Source of the DNA: Phocaeicola_A sp036804505
Lineage (GTDB): Bacteria > Bacteroidota > Bacteroidia > Bacteroidales > Bacteroidaceae
Assembly: GCA_036804505.1 (NCBI GenBank)
Contig: DAIRSI010000010.1
Location: 51,295 to 115,294 of the forward strand
Direction of reading: 5' to 3'
Length of the DNA stretch: 64,000 bases
Shown in pieces: positions 32,865-41,846 of the stretch. The position numbers and the translations under genes were made by a program. The first letter of the stretch is position 1; the number at the start of each line of letters is the position of its first letter. The notes under the pieces are model-generated. The model had not been told where the DNA came from and searched no databases. It worked only from the letters and a program-made list of their open reading frames with translations.

Positions 32865-35210
32865 TTATGCATATGGTAAAATTACTGAGAATGTGCTTCC
32901 TTTACCTACTTCGGATTCGACTTCAATACGTCCATTCATTTTTTGCATGATGATTCGTGAAATGGAAAGCCCTAAACCTGTTCCTTGTACAAATTCATCT
33001 GATTTGTAGAATCTGTCGAATATCAGCTTTTGTTCTTCTTTCGTAATTCCTTTTCCGGAATCGTCTACGGATATTTTGACTTCTTTTTGACAGTCATTAT
33101 AGGTGAGGCTAAGCTTTATAAATCCTTTTGCGGTGAATTTATTGGCATTGCTTAGAAAATTTGTAACGACTTGGGTCAATCTTAAACGGTCAATCAGAAT
33201 ATTTTCAGACTTGTGATCTTGGGGAATGACAAGAGAAAAATTCAGATTTTTGTTGATGATGACGCGATGAGTCTGGTATATTTCATGAATGATTTCATTG
33301 GCAGGAAATATTTTCATATTGAATGATAAATTTCCGGATTCTATTCGCGACATTTCCAGAACATCGTTTACCAATTTCAATAAATTTTCATTGTTCCTTT
33401 GTATGATATCGATGAAACTGGCTTTTTCTTCTTCGGACAATTCGTTGTCGGGATCGGCCAGCAGATTGGAGAATCCAACAATGGCGTTAAGGGGAGTGCG
33501 TATTTCATGACTCATATTAGCCAGAAAAGATTGTTTCAGCTCGGCTTGTTCTGCGAGTTCTTTGGCTTTAATCAGTTCGAACTCTCTTTGTTTCGACCTT
33601 TCAATATCTTGCAATAATCCGCAAGTAACGGCTTCTCCGTTGAATTCCGAATTGCGGAATCTCCATTCTACCCAAATGTATTCTTGAGGAACTGTCGATG
33701 ATATTTTCATTTGGTAGATGTGAGTCTTTTTGTCGTTTTTCTTGTATTGGAAATTAAGATTCAACAACATGGTGTTGAATTCATCCATATCTTGAGGATG
33801 TATCAGTTCCCTTAACTTATCAACAGAAAGATGTATATCATTTATTGGAATAATCTGAGCTGCTGATTCATCGAATTTGAAATATCCGTTTTGGTAACTC
33901 CATGCCGCGTTTTGTGAACCTCTGATAGACAAGTATAGTTTGTTTTGAAGAGATTCCATTTTTTTGAGACGGTTGTTTTGAACTTTGTTCTTTTTAATTT
34001 GCTTAATCCATCCCGAAATTGAAATTGAGATGGAACCGAGTATAATGATGCATAAAACAATCAAAAGAGTTTTATGTTTAAGATACCAAGGGTAGTTTAT
34101 TATTTTTACGTCCGAAGATAATGAATCAAGGTCCAGATAATTATATTTCGAAGCTATTGCCCAATCTATTATATATTCCTTAGCCAAATCGATACGCCTT
34201 TGGCTAGGATATTTGTTGTTGAAAAGTTCTGCGGCAAGATCGCAAACCGTCTGTGCTGTTATTTCGTCTGAAGAAAAATATCCTCCAGTTATTTCACATT
34301 CGTTGAGTCCTTCTCTGATGCAACTGAATACCGGGCTTGGAAAGAGAGATGATATGGAACAAAGAGTCATATCCATAGAATCTATTAGAAAAATCCGGCT
34401 TTCCTTTGTCTGAGTTTGATTGAAATTGGATATGATTTGATATCCGTCAAGAAATCTGATAGGTATTATTTTAAAATAAATGTTGGATTTTATGTATCTT
34501 TTCGATTGATTGATAGAGTCAAAATCCGCTATCGTCTTGTACCATGTTTTTTTTGATTCGTTGGATACGTTGCCTTCATAATAGGATGTTATGTAATGAG
34601 TCTTTTCAACTTGGGATAAATAGGATTGGATTGCAATTTTATCCAGTGTGCTTGTACTGTAATTTATGCATATAGCCAATGGTTGCGGTCTCTTATATAT
34701 CTTTTTTATGAATTGTGCGTTCTTAATGAAATTAGGGGTGTCTGCAAGACAATAGACAGGGTTATTGCGATTCTCTTCCAGCTCTTTCTTGTTTGGATAA
34801 TGAATGCCCATTAGAATGCTAGGACATTTTTTTAGTAGAGGGTGCTTAGTCTTTAAGAATGAATATGCACCTTGGTCATTTTGAACAATGATGAGATCGA
34901 CATGCAAAGATGCGATGCTGTTTAAAATGAGTTTCATTTGTTCAATTTCTTCAAAAGAACCATATTTTTCACAATTGAGATATTTCTCATAAAAGGAAAC
35001 TCGAAATCCCTTTTTTTTCAGATTGTATTCGATAAGTCCTTTCATGTTTTTTTGCCCTACGTCCGCTGGAGTAAAAGAATAAATAATAGCAACTTTTTTC
35101 AATGGCATGTCTTTATTGTTTCCATCATTTTTTGCTGAAAACAACATGGTTGCTATGATAATTAGTACAATCGTTATAGCTATGTATATTTTATACATCC
35201 TTCTAAACAT
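32865..35210 (-). CDS. Orphan sensor histidine kinase with ABC-substrate-binding-like periplasmic domain and PAS domain
   Basis: The 781-residue protein has a membrane segment at 7-24, a periplasmic region of about 350 residues that resembles the ABC transporter substrate-binding family (VAIIYSFTPADVGQKNMKGLIEYNL, LIIVQNDQGAYSFLKT), a second membrane segment (about 381-403), a PAS-like region (about 425-550), then HisKA with His568 in SHEIRTPLNAIVGFS and a HATPase domain with N box TNFLSNANKF, G1 DSGKGI, F box FDRF and G2 GTGLGLSI. No receiver domain or response regulator gene is adjacent, so the partner is elsewhere. The ligand is likely a small molecule captured in the periplasm. Confidence 0.87.
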   Translation of the reverse strand: MFRRMYKIYIAITIVLIIIATMLFSAKNDGNNKDMPLKKVAIIYSFTPADVGQKNMKGLIEYNLKKKGFRVSFYEKYLNCEKYGSFEEIEQMKLILNSIASLHVDLIIVQNDQGAYSFLKTKHPLLKKCPSILMGIHYPNKKELEENRNNPVYCLADTPNFIKNAQFIKKIYKRPQPLAICINYSTSTLDKIAIQSYLSQVEKTHYITSYYEGNVSNESKKTWYKTIADFDSINQSKRYIKSNIYFKIIPIRFLDGYQIISNFNQTQTKESRIFLIDSMDMTLCSISSLFPSPVFSCIREGLNECEITGGYFSSDEITAQTVCDLAAELFNNKYPSQRRIDLAKEYIIDWAIASKYNYLDLDSLSSDVKIINYPWYLKHKTLLIVLCIIILGSISISISGWIKQIKKNKVQNNRLKKMESLQNKLYLSIRGSQNAAWSYQNGYFKFDESAAQIIPINDIHLSVDKLRELIHPQDMDEFNTMLLNLNFQYKKNDKKTHIYQMKISSTVPQEYIWVEWRFRNSEFNGEAVTCGLLQDIERSKQREFELIKAKELAEQAELKQSFLANMSHEIRTPLNAIVGFSNLLADPDNELSEEEKASFIDIIQRNNENLLKLVNDVLEMSRIESGNLSFNMKIFPANEIIHEIYQTHRVIINKNLNFSLVIPQDHKSENILIDRLRLTQVVTNFLSNANKFTAKGFIKLSLTYNDCQKEVKISVDDSGKGITKEEQKLIFDRFYKSDEFVQGTGLGLSISRIIMQKMNGRIEVESEVGKGSTFSVILPYA

Positions 35211-35228
35211 AAAGACTCAATTATTCTT

Positions 35229-35969
35229 TTATTTTACGTATATATTTAATTTTTCCCATATACGGCCGGGAATCATTTTCCATAAGGAAGTCAATATGCG
35301 GTATTTCCAGTCGATAACGCGGATACGGCATTTCTTTTCAAGTGCATCGGCAATTTCCAGAGCCACTTTATCAGGGCTCAACATCATAGGGTAATTGTGA
35401 TTGTCGTTGAGTAAAGCTGTGGATACAAAGCCCGGACGAATATCCGTGATATGTATATTCAGCTTTTCCATTCCAGCCAATTGAACCAGACTTTGCAAAT
35501 AAGTGTTTTGAAATCGTTTAGTGGCAGAATAGGAGGGTGCTACACCTATACCTTTGGTTCCGGCGATGGATGTGATGGCTGCAATATGTCCTCCTTCGGG
35601 AATATCTCGAAAATAGTTGAATGCCGTGTCAATCATGCGAACGAATCCTTCGCCATTAGTCTGTAAAGTTTCGGTTTCAATATTTTGGTCTAAATGACGG
35701 TTTTGTTTGCCTATTCCCGAACTGTGGAAGTATATATCCAGCCCGCCCAATCTTTTAATAAGGTCAAGCAGAATGGTTGGGGAATCGGTATTTCTTATGT
35801 CAATTTGAGCAATTTCAATAGTTTCTGGTGATAGCGATTTAAGATCATAAAGCTCTTGAATTCTTCTACCGCAAAGTCCTACTTTCCAACCTTTTTTGAT
35901 ATATATAAGAGCAACTTCTCGTCCTATGCCCGATGTGGCTCCCATGATAATGATTCTTTTTTTCTCCAT
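35229..35969 (-). CDS. Short-chain dehydrogenase/reductase
   Basis: The 246-residue protein has the NAD(P)-binding GATSGIGREVA at about residues 9-19, the NxxG-type region replaced by SSGIG, the active-site Ser in ITSIAG and the YSATK catalytic Tyr-Lys pair (about residues 151-155). Size and motifs are those of classical SDR enzymes. The substrate is unknown. ATG 35969 is chosen since the codon before it is TTG. The kinase gene follows after 18 bases. Confidence 0.87.
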   Translation of the reverse strand: MEKKRIIIMGATSGIGREVALIYIKKGWKVGLCGRRIQELYDLKSLSPETIEIAQIDIRNTDSPTILLDLIKRLGGLDIYFHSSGIGKQNRHLDQNIETETLQTNGEGFVRMIDTAFNYFRDIPEGGHIAAITSIAGTKGIGVAPSYSATKRFQNTYLQSLVQLAGMEKLNIHITDIRPGFVSTALLNDNHNYPMMLSPDKVALEIADALEKKCRIRVIDWKYRILTSLWKMIPGRIWEKLNIYVK

Positions 35970-36090
35970 CAAAAAATATTTACAGTATCACTCCTTTTTG
36001 CTGTCAATTGCAAAGATATAAAAAAACTTTCGTACAAGCGTATTTTGTTTCTCTTTTTATCTAATTGTTCTTTAATTGGAAAAAAGGATG

Positions 36091-36098
36091 TATATTTG
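36091..36098 (+). promoter_or_regulatory. -7 promoter box of the rlmN-pdxA-lipid gene run
   Basis: TATATTTG matches TAnnTTTG exactly and lies 19 bases before the rlmN ATG. A TTG near 36066-36068 could act as a loose -33 element. Confidence 0.55.
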
Positions 36099-36116
36099 CA
36101 GAGCTAAAAAAAGCGT

Positions 36117-37151
36117 ATGGAGAATACTGGAGATACAAAGCCTTTAATGGGAATGACACTCAGCCAGATACAGAATGTGGTGAAGTGCGTGGGGATGCCT
36201 GGCTACACAGCCAAGCAGATAGTTTCATGGCTGTATGTCAAAGGTGTGAAGTCAATTGATGAAATGACCAATTTGTCATTGAAGAATAGGGAAGTACTCA
36301 AGGAACGTTTCTCTATCGGTGCTTCTGATCCCGTGGACAGCATGCGTTCTCAAGACGGAACGGTGAAGTACCTGTATCAGACGTCGGAAGGCAACTTTGT
36401 GGAAACAGTATATATCCCGGAGGAAGACAGAGCTACTCTTTGTGTTTCCTCCCAAGTGGGATGTAAAATGAACTGTTCTTTTTGCATGACCGGGAAACAA
36501 GGTTTTTCCGCCAATCTGACAACAAATGAAATTTTGAATCAGATTTATTCCTTGCCTGAACGTGAGAATTTGACTAATATCGTGTTCATGGGTATGGGCG
36601 AACCTTTCGATAATCTGGATAATGTTCTGCCTGCTTTGGATATTCTTACGTCGGATTATGGATATGGTTGGAGTCCGAAACGAATAACGGTAAGCAGTGT
36701 GGGCTTGAGAAAAGGATTGACTCGTTTCATAGAGGAAAGCGAATGTCATCTGGCCATCAGTTTGCATACACCTGTATCCGTTCAGAGAAGTGCGATGATG
36801 CCTGCTGAAAAATCTTTTGCCATTTCAGAGATTGTGGAGGAACTTAAACAATATGATTGGAGCAAGCAGCGCCGCCTTTCTTTCGAATATATTGTATTTA
36901 AAGGTCTCAATGATTCCTTGGTTTATGCAAAGGAATTGGTGAAGCTTTTGCGAGGATTGGATTGTAGAGTGAATCTCATACGGTTTCATTCTATTCCGGG
37001 TGCTGATTTTCAGGGAGCGGATGAAGAGACGATGATGGCATTTCGTGACTATCTCACCGATCACGGCATATTTTCTTCCATACGTGCATCCCGAGGAGAA
37101 GATATTTTCGCTGCATGCGGAATGCTTTCAACGGCGAAACAGAAAAAATAA
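36117..37151 (+). CDS. rlmN: 23S rRNA/tRNA adenine-2 (C2) methyltransferase
   Basis: The 344-residue radical-SAM enzyme methylates C2 of A2503 in 23S rRNA and A37 in some tRNAs. The iron-sulfur motif CKMNCSFC (CxxxCxxC) lies near residue 119, the methyl-carrying Cys in FAACGML near the C-terminus (about 337), and MGMGEPFDN and SISLHTP-like (AISLHTP) motifs are in place. It opens a run of nine same-strand genes spaced 36 bases or less. Confidence 0.95.
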   Translation: MENTGDTKPLMGMTLSQIQNVVKCVGMPGYTAKQIVSWLYVKGVKSIDEMTNLSLKNREVLKERFSIGASDPVDSMRSQDGTVKYLYQTSEGNFVETVYIPEEDRATLCVSSQVGCKMNCSFCMTGKQGFSANLTTNEILNQIYSLPERENLTNIVFMGMGEPFDNLDNVLPALDILTSDYGYGWSPKRITVSSVGLRKGLTRFIEESECHLAISLHTPVSVQRSAMMPAEKSFAISEIVEELKQYDWSKQRRLSFEYIVFKGLNDSLVYAKELVKLLRGLDCRVNLIRFHSIPGADFQGADEETMMAFRDYLTDHGIFSSIRASRGEDIFAACGMLSTAKQKK

Positions 37152-37176
37152 TAACGAATAAAAAGATAAAGGGCTT

Positions 37177-38226
37177 ATGAAAAGGTTGATCATTAGTATG
37201 AGCGTCATAACATTGGTAATGCTTTCGCTCGTGTCTTGTAGAAATAAGAAAAGCGGGACCGACTTGTTGACACCGGCCTCCAGCGGGCGTCCTTATGAAG
37301 TCACGGTGATTATGGCTGACAGTCTTTGGAACAGACCTGCAGGACGTGCAGTCTTTGCGGCACTGGATACCGATGTACCCGGATTGCCCCAATCCGAGCG
37401 TTCGTTCTTTATCTACCATATGGATGTACAGAATTATGACCAGATTACCAGATTGTCCCGAAACTTGATTTTGGTTGACATAAATCCGAATCTGTATACA
37501 CAGACAAAATTCAAATATCAGCGGGATGTTTATTCTTCTCCGCAGATGATCATGACGATACAGTCACCCGATGAGAATGAACTGACAGCTTATGTGAATA
37601 CTCATCGGAATGCAATTGTGGAATTCTTTACTCTCGCTGAAATGAATCGAGAAGTGGAATTCCTGAAACAACATCACAACAGAAATCTTTCGGATAAGGT
37701 TAAGGAAATGTTTAATTGCGAAATGAATATTCCCGAAGAACTCAGATCGTTCAAAGTAGGCAAGGATTTTGTCTGGGCATCGACCAATAAGGGAACTGCC
37801 GATATGAATTTCGTAATGTATTCCTATCCTTACACGAGTAACAAGACATTTACCAAAGAATATTTTATTGCCAAGCGTGATTCTTTCATGAAAGCGAATA
37901 TACCGGGAGCAAAGCCGAATATGCATATGGCTACCGATTCAGAGTTTGTGGACGTGAAGAATATTATGGTAAAGAAGAATTACGCAATGGAAGCTCGCGG
38001 ATTATGGGAAATGGAACACGACATGATGGGTGGACCGTTCGTTTCACACAGCAGTGTGGATACCGTGAACAACCGAGTAATTGTGGTAGAGGGATTTGTG
38101 TATGCCCCCGATACCAAGAAAAGAGATTTGATGAGAAAGATGGAAGCATCTCTCTATACCCTTCAGTTGCCTGCAGGACCTAAAAAAGTCCCGGGAATGA
38201 AGGCCGCCAGTAAAAAAACAAAATAA
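37177..38226 (+). CDS. DUF4837 lipoprotein
   Basis: The 349-residue protein has a lipoprotein signal with lipobox SLVSC (Cys near residue 21) and matches the Bacteroidetes family DUF4837: an early GRPYEVTVIMADSLW segment, a central run of NREVEFLKQHHN, and a later GLWEMEHDMMGGPFVSHS. The function is unknown. It usually sits in this rlmN/pdxA setting in Bacteroidales, and is expected in the periplasm attached to a membrane. Confidence 0.8.
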   Translation: MKRLIISMSVITLVMLSLVSCRNKKSGTDLLTPASSGRPYEVTVIMADSLWNRPAGRAVFAALDTDVPGLPQSERSFFIYHMDVQNYDQITRLSRNLILVDINPNLYTQTKFKYQRDVYSSPQMIMTIQSPDENELTAYVNTHRNAIVEFFTLAEMNREVEFLKQHHNRNLSDKVKEMFNCEMNIPEELRSFKVGKDFVWASTNKGTADMNFVMYSYPYTSNKTFTKEYFIAKRDSFMKANIPGAKPNMHMATDSEFVDVKNIMVKKNYAMEARGLWEMEHDMMGGPFVSHSSVDTVNNRVIVVEGFVYAPDTKKRDLMRKMEASLYTLQLPAGPKKVPGMKAASKKTK

Positions 38227-38235
38227 AGATTGAAC

Positions 38236-39336
38236 ATGGAAAATAGGAAAATACGTGTAGGTATTACCCAAGGCGATATCAATGGGATTGGATATGAAGT
38301 GATTTTGAAAACTTTTGCCGAACCCATGATGCTCGACTTCTGTACACCCATATTATATGGTTCGCCCAAAGTCGCTTCATATCACCGAAAAGCTTTGAAT
38401 TTGCCTACTAATTTTACGATAGTAAACAGTGCCTCGGATGCCTCGGATAACAGATTGAACGTGATTAACTGCAACGAGGAAGAGGTAAAAGTAGATTTGG
38501 GGAAACCTACGGAAGAAGCCGGAAAAGCAGCTTTGCAAGCCTTGGAACGTGCGATTGAAGAATATAAGGATGGCTTGATTGATGTCTTGGTGACTGCACC
38601 TATAGACAAACACAGCATACAAAGTGATACGTTCCGTTTTCCCGGACATACAGAATATCTCGAAGAAAAAGCCGGAGAAGGGAAAAAATCTCTGATGATT
38701 CTGATGAAAGACGAACTCCGTGTGGCGCTGGTAACGACTCATGTGGCAATCAGAGATCTTGCTGCATCTATCACGCAAGAGTTGGTTGAAGAAAAAATAC
38801 GTATCTTCAACACTTCCTTGAAGCAAGACTTTAATATTGATTGTCCTCGAATAGCCGTACTGGCACTTAATCCTCATGCAGGAGACAATGGCTTGATCGG
38901 TTCCGAGGAACAGACTGTTATTTCTCCTGCGATACAGACTATGGCAGCCAAAGGGGTTCAATGTTTTGGCCCTTATCCTGCTGATGGATTTATGGGGAGC
39001 GGAAACTATACAAAATTCGATGGTATTCTGGCGATGTATCATGACCAGGGACTGGCTCCGTTTAAGGTGATAGCCATGGATGAAGGCGTTAATTATACGG
39101 CTGGCCTTCCTTTGATACGTACATCTCCAGCGCATGGAACTGCATATGATATAGCCGGAAAAGGATTGGCTTCGGAAGAATCTTTCCGACAAGCTATCTA
39201 TACGGCAATTGATATCTACAGAAATCGCAGACACGAAGAAGTTATACATAGAAACCCTTTGCGTAAACAATATTATGACAAACATGATGACAGCGACAAA
39301 TTGAAATTGGATGCTGTGGATGATGATAAGTTTTGA
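38236..39336 (+). CDS. pdxA: 4-hydroxythreonine-4-phosphate dehydrogenase
   Basis: The 366-residue enzyme oxidises 4-phosphohydroxy-L-threonine in pyridoxal phosphate synthesis. Family signatures are VGITQGDINGIGYEV at the start, TAPIDKHSI, FPGHTEYLEE, VALVTTHVAI with its metal His, LALNPHAGDNGLIGSEE and MYHDQGLAPFK. Start at 38236 is preferred over 38230, as homologues begin MEN/xKIRVGIT. It precedes the nucleotidyltransferase by 7 bases, which ties a vitamin gene to the lipid genes transcriptionally. Confidence 0.94.
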   Translation: MENRKIRVGITQGDINGIGYEVILKTFAEPMMLDFCTPILYGSPKVASYHRKALNLPTNFTIVNSASDASDNRLNVINCNEEEVKVDLGKPTEEAGKAALQALERAIEEYKDGLIDVLVTAPIDKHSIQSDTFRFPGHTEYLEEKAGEGKKSLMILMKDELRVALVTTHVAIRDLAASITQELVEEKIRIFNTSLKQDFNIDCPRIAVLALNPHAGDNGLIGSEEQTVISPAIQTMAAKGVQCFGPYPADGFMGSGNYTKFDGILAMYHDQGLAPFKVIAMDEGVNYTAGLPLIRTSPAHGTAYDIAGKGLASEESFRQAIYTAIDIYRNRRHEEVIHRNPLRKQYYDKHDDSDKLKLDAVDDDKF

Positions 39337-39343
39337 TTAAGAG

Positions 39344-40051
39344 ATGAAATTTGCAATAATAGCGGCTGGTGAAGGTTCACGGTTGGCACAGGAAGGTGTG
39401 AAACTTCCAAAACCTTTGGTTAAGGTAAATGGCAAAGCCATGATTGACAGACTGGTTGAACTGTTTGTCGAGAACGGAGCTAAAGAAATTGTTATCATTG
39501 TTAATAATGAAACACAGCAAGTTCAAGAGCATGTGAGAAATTTGCAAAGCAGATTCCCTATCAGGCTTGTCGTGCAATCCACTCCCAGTTCTATGCATAG
39601 TCTATATGCAATCAGTCCTTACTTAAAAGGTGATTCTTTCTGTCTGACAACAGTAGATACGATTTTCCGTCCCGAAGAATTTTCCGAATATATCCGCAGC
39701 TTTCAGAAAGAGCAAGCTGACGGTATGATGGCGGTTACAGACTTTATCGATGATGAAAAGCCATTGTATGTTTCCACAGATGAAAATCTGTACATCAGCG
39801 GTTTTCATGATTCAATGCCGTCGAACTGCAAATATATAAGTGGTGGAATTTATTGTCTTCCTTCTAAGGCACTTGATGTTCTCGAAGATTGTATACATAA
39901 AGATATGTCGAGAATGAGAAATTTTCAGAGGCAGTTAGTTGCTGATGGCTTGATATTGAAAGCCTATCCTTTCAGCAAAATTCTGGATGTGGATCATGCA
40001 GAAGATATTCTTAAAGCTGAGGCTTTTTTGAAAGAAGGAGACGGAAAATGA
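39344..40051 (+). CDS. Sugar/polyol-phosphate nucleotidyltransferase (NTP_transferase)
   Basis: The 235-residue protein has the nucleotidyltransferase signature AAGEGSRLAQEGVKLPKPLVKVNGKAMIDR, where GxGxRL and the PKPL Lys bind the nucleotide, and metal Asp in TVDTIF. This is a single-domain form like inositol-1-phosphate or phosphocholine cytidylyltransferase. Placed beside a CDP-alcohol phosphatidyltransferase and in the same locus as inositol phosphate synthase, a polyol phosphate is a good guess for the substrate, but GTP/UTP and hexose phosphates are not excluded. The stop overlaps the next ATG (ATGA). Confidence 0.8.
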   Translation: MKFAIIAAGEGSRLAQEGVKLPKPLVKVNGKAMIDRLVELFVENGAKEIVIIVNNETQQVQEHVRNLQSRFPIRLVVQSTPSSMHSLYAISPYLKGDSFCLTTVDTIFRPEEFSEYIRSFQKEQADGMMAVTDFIDDEKPLYVSTDENLYISGFHDSMPSNCKYISGGIYCLPSKALDVLEDCIHKDMSRMRNFQRQLVADGLILKAYPFSKILDVDHAEDILKAEAFLKEGDGK

Positions 40052-40911
40052 CGGCTGTGAAAGAAATGCATATAACAGGTGTTAGTAGAGGCAAGGAATT
40101 TTCTCCAAATTTGGAGAATAATGATGACGCCATATTTCATGCTGTCGAAGATAATTTGCGGTTGTTGGGATATAAAGTATCTGTTTGCTGTGAAAAAGAT
40201 TTTGTCAAGCAGACTTGCGAAAGCCAAGTTATATTTAATATGGCAAGGGACACATCCACACTTAAGCGTTTGAAAGAACTTGAACAAGAAGGATGTTTCG
40301 TAGTCAATTCAGCTTTTGGAATTGAAAACTGTATTCGTAAAAGAATGACGGAACTGCTGCTCGAACATCAAATACCTCATCCTGTAAGTTTGATAATCCC
40401 TACAGATTTGAAAGCGATTCCTGAAGATTGGAAATATCCGTGTTGGGTGAAACGTGGTGATTCACATGCCATGTTGAAACAGGATGTGAGTTATGCCGAA
40501 ACGGAACAGGATGTCTTGAATATCCTTGGAGATTTTAAAAGTAGAAATATTCCTTCCGCAGTTCTCAATGAACATTTGGCAGGAGATTTGGTAAAATTTT
40601 ATGGAGTTCAGGGAACCGGCTTTTTTTATTGGTATTATTCATCTCCGTCCGGCCATAGTAAATTTGGTCTGGAAGCCATTAATGGAGAAGCTCGTGGATT
40701 ACCTTTTGAAGAAAGCAGCTTGAAGCATTATGCCGATGAAGCATCTTTGGCTTTGGGAGTTCCCGTATATGGGGGAGACTGTGTTATAACTTCACCCGGA
40801 CAAATGAAAATAATAGATTTTAATGACTGGCCAAGCTTTTCATGTTGCCGTGCAGATGCAGGCTTAAATATAGCAAAATATATTCATCAGTCAATAGAAG
40901 CAAGATATTAA
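40048..40911 (+). CDS. ATP-grasp-fold protein in the inositol-lipid locus
   Basis: The 287-residue protein has the order of an ATP-grasp enzyme: N-terminal pre-ATP domain (about 1-90), a NSAFGIENCIRKRMTELLLEHQIPHP turn typical of RimK/ITPK-like enzymes, ATP-binding Lys in PCWVKRGDSHAM, VLNEHLAGDLVKFYGV, and the closing metal-binding VYGGDCVI...IDFNDWPSF with Asp and Asn. I do not recognise a named family. ITPK-type inositol phosphate kinases and RimK-type ligases share these features, so the reaction (kinase or carbon-nitrogen ligase) is open. Confidence 0.65.
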   Translation: MTAVKEMHITGVSRGKEFSPNLENNDDAIFHAVEDNLRLLGYKVSVCCEKDFVKQTCESQVIFNMARDTSTLKRLKELEQEGCFVVNSAFGIENCIRKRMTELLLEHQIPHPVSLIIPTDLKAIPEDWKYPCWVKRGDSHAMLKQDVSYAETEQDVLNILGDFKSRNIPSAVLNEHLAGDLVKFYGVQGTGFFYWYYSSPSGHSKFGLEAINGEARGLPFEESSLKHYADEASLALGVPVYGGDCVITSPGQMKIIDFNDWPSFSCCRADAGLNIAKYIHQSIEARY

Positions 40912-40919
40912 AATAAAAA

Positions 40920-41843
40920 ATGGAAAACGAAAAACAACATCAGAAAGGGCTTGACGCTACGTTGAAATCCAAAGATACGGAAGAGTGGCTTGATATTCAT
41001 TTCACCCGCCCCTTAGGTTATGCATGGGCACTTTTTTTCAATAAATTCAACATTCATCCGAATGTAGTTACCATCCTATCTATTATATTGGGAGTAGCAG
41101 CCGGATATTGTTTTTATTATCCTGATACATTACATACCGTCATAGGTATACTTTTACTCATTTGGGCAAATATCTATGACAGCACGGATGGACAGCTTGC
41201 CAGAATGACTGGGAAGAAAACCCGATGGGGAAGAATGCTCGATGGATTTGCCGGAGATTTATGGTTCTTTGCAATCTATCTGGCAATCTGTCTGCGTCTG
41301 TATGATGAATGGGGAATGACCATTTTTATTATAGCAGCACTTTCGGGTTTCGTTTTTCATTCCTCGCAATGTCAGTTGGCTGATTATTATAGAAACATAC
41401 ATCTGTATTTCCTGAAAGGAGCGGAAGGAAGCGAGCTGGATACTTTCCGCCAACAGCGTGAGATACTTCATTCCCTTCCATGGAAACACAATTTTTGGTG
41501 GAAGATGTTTCTATATTTTTATGGAAACTACACTCATGCGCAAGAGAGGATGACACCAAATTTCCAAGATTTGAAGGTCGTCCTGAAGACTCGTTACAAT
41601 GGAAGCATACCTCAAGATTTTAGAGATAAATTCTTAAACGGGAGTCGGCCATTGATGAAGTATACAAATATACTTACATTCAATACTCGAGCTATAGCTT
41701 TGTATATTAGTTTGCTTATAGGAGAACCTCAGTATTATTTTTATTTTGAAATCATTGTACTGACTGTCATATATTTTTATATGCGTCATCGCCATGAAGC
41801 AATGTGTGGTCGTATGTGCAATGAGCTCATACATACAATGTAG
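40920..41843 (+). CDS. CDP-alcohol phosphatidyltransferase, candidate phosphatidylinositol-phosphate synthase
   Basis: The 307-residue membrane protein carries the CDP-alcohol motif DSTDGQLAR followed by GRMLDGFAGD near residues 85-115. The motif is slightly off the usual GxxxDxxxD because four residues, not three, separate the last two Asp. About six membrane segments can be seen, starting at residue 36. The enzyme would condense a CDP-activated lipid with a polyol or polyol phosphate. Its place in the same locus as inositol phosphate synthase and next to a HAD phosphatase gene suggests phosphatidylinositol phosphate. The gene starts 8 bases after the ATP-grasp gene. Confidence 0.8.
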   Translation: MENEKQHQKGLDATLKSKDTEEWLDIHFTRPLGYAWALFFNKFNIHPNVVTILSIILGVAAGYCFYYPDTLHTVIGILLLIWANIYDSTDGQLARMTGKKTRWGRMLDGFAGDLWFFAIYLAICLRLYDEWGMTIFIIAALSGFVFHSSQCQLADYYRNIHLYFLKGAEGSELDTFRQQREILHSLPWKHNFWWKMFLYFYGNYTHAQERMTPNFQDLKVVLKTRYNGSIPQDFRDKFLNGSRPLMKYTNILTFNTRAIALYISLLIGEPQYYFYFEIIVLTVIYFYMRHRHEAMCGRMCNELIHTM

Positions 41844-41846
41844 ATT

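Noticed and set aside
38377..39285. Long minus-strand open frame of 302 codons
   Set aside because: It is exactly antisense to pdxA, whose signatures are intact; the translation has high Cys, Phe and Arg content and no recognisable domain.
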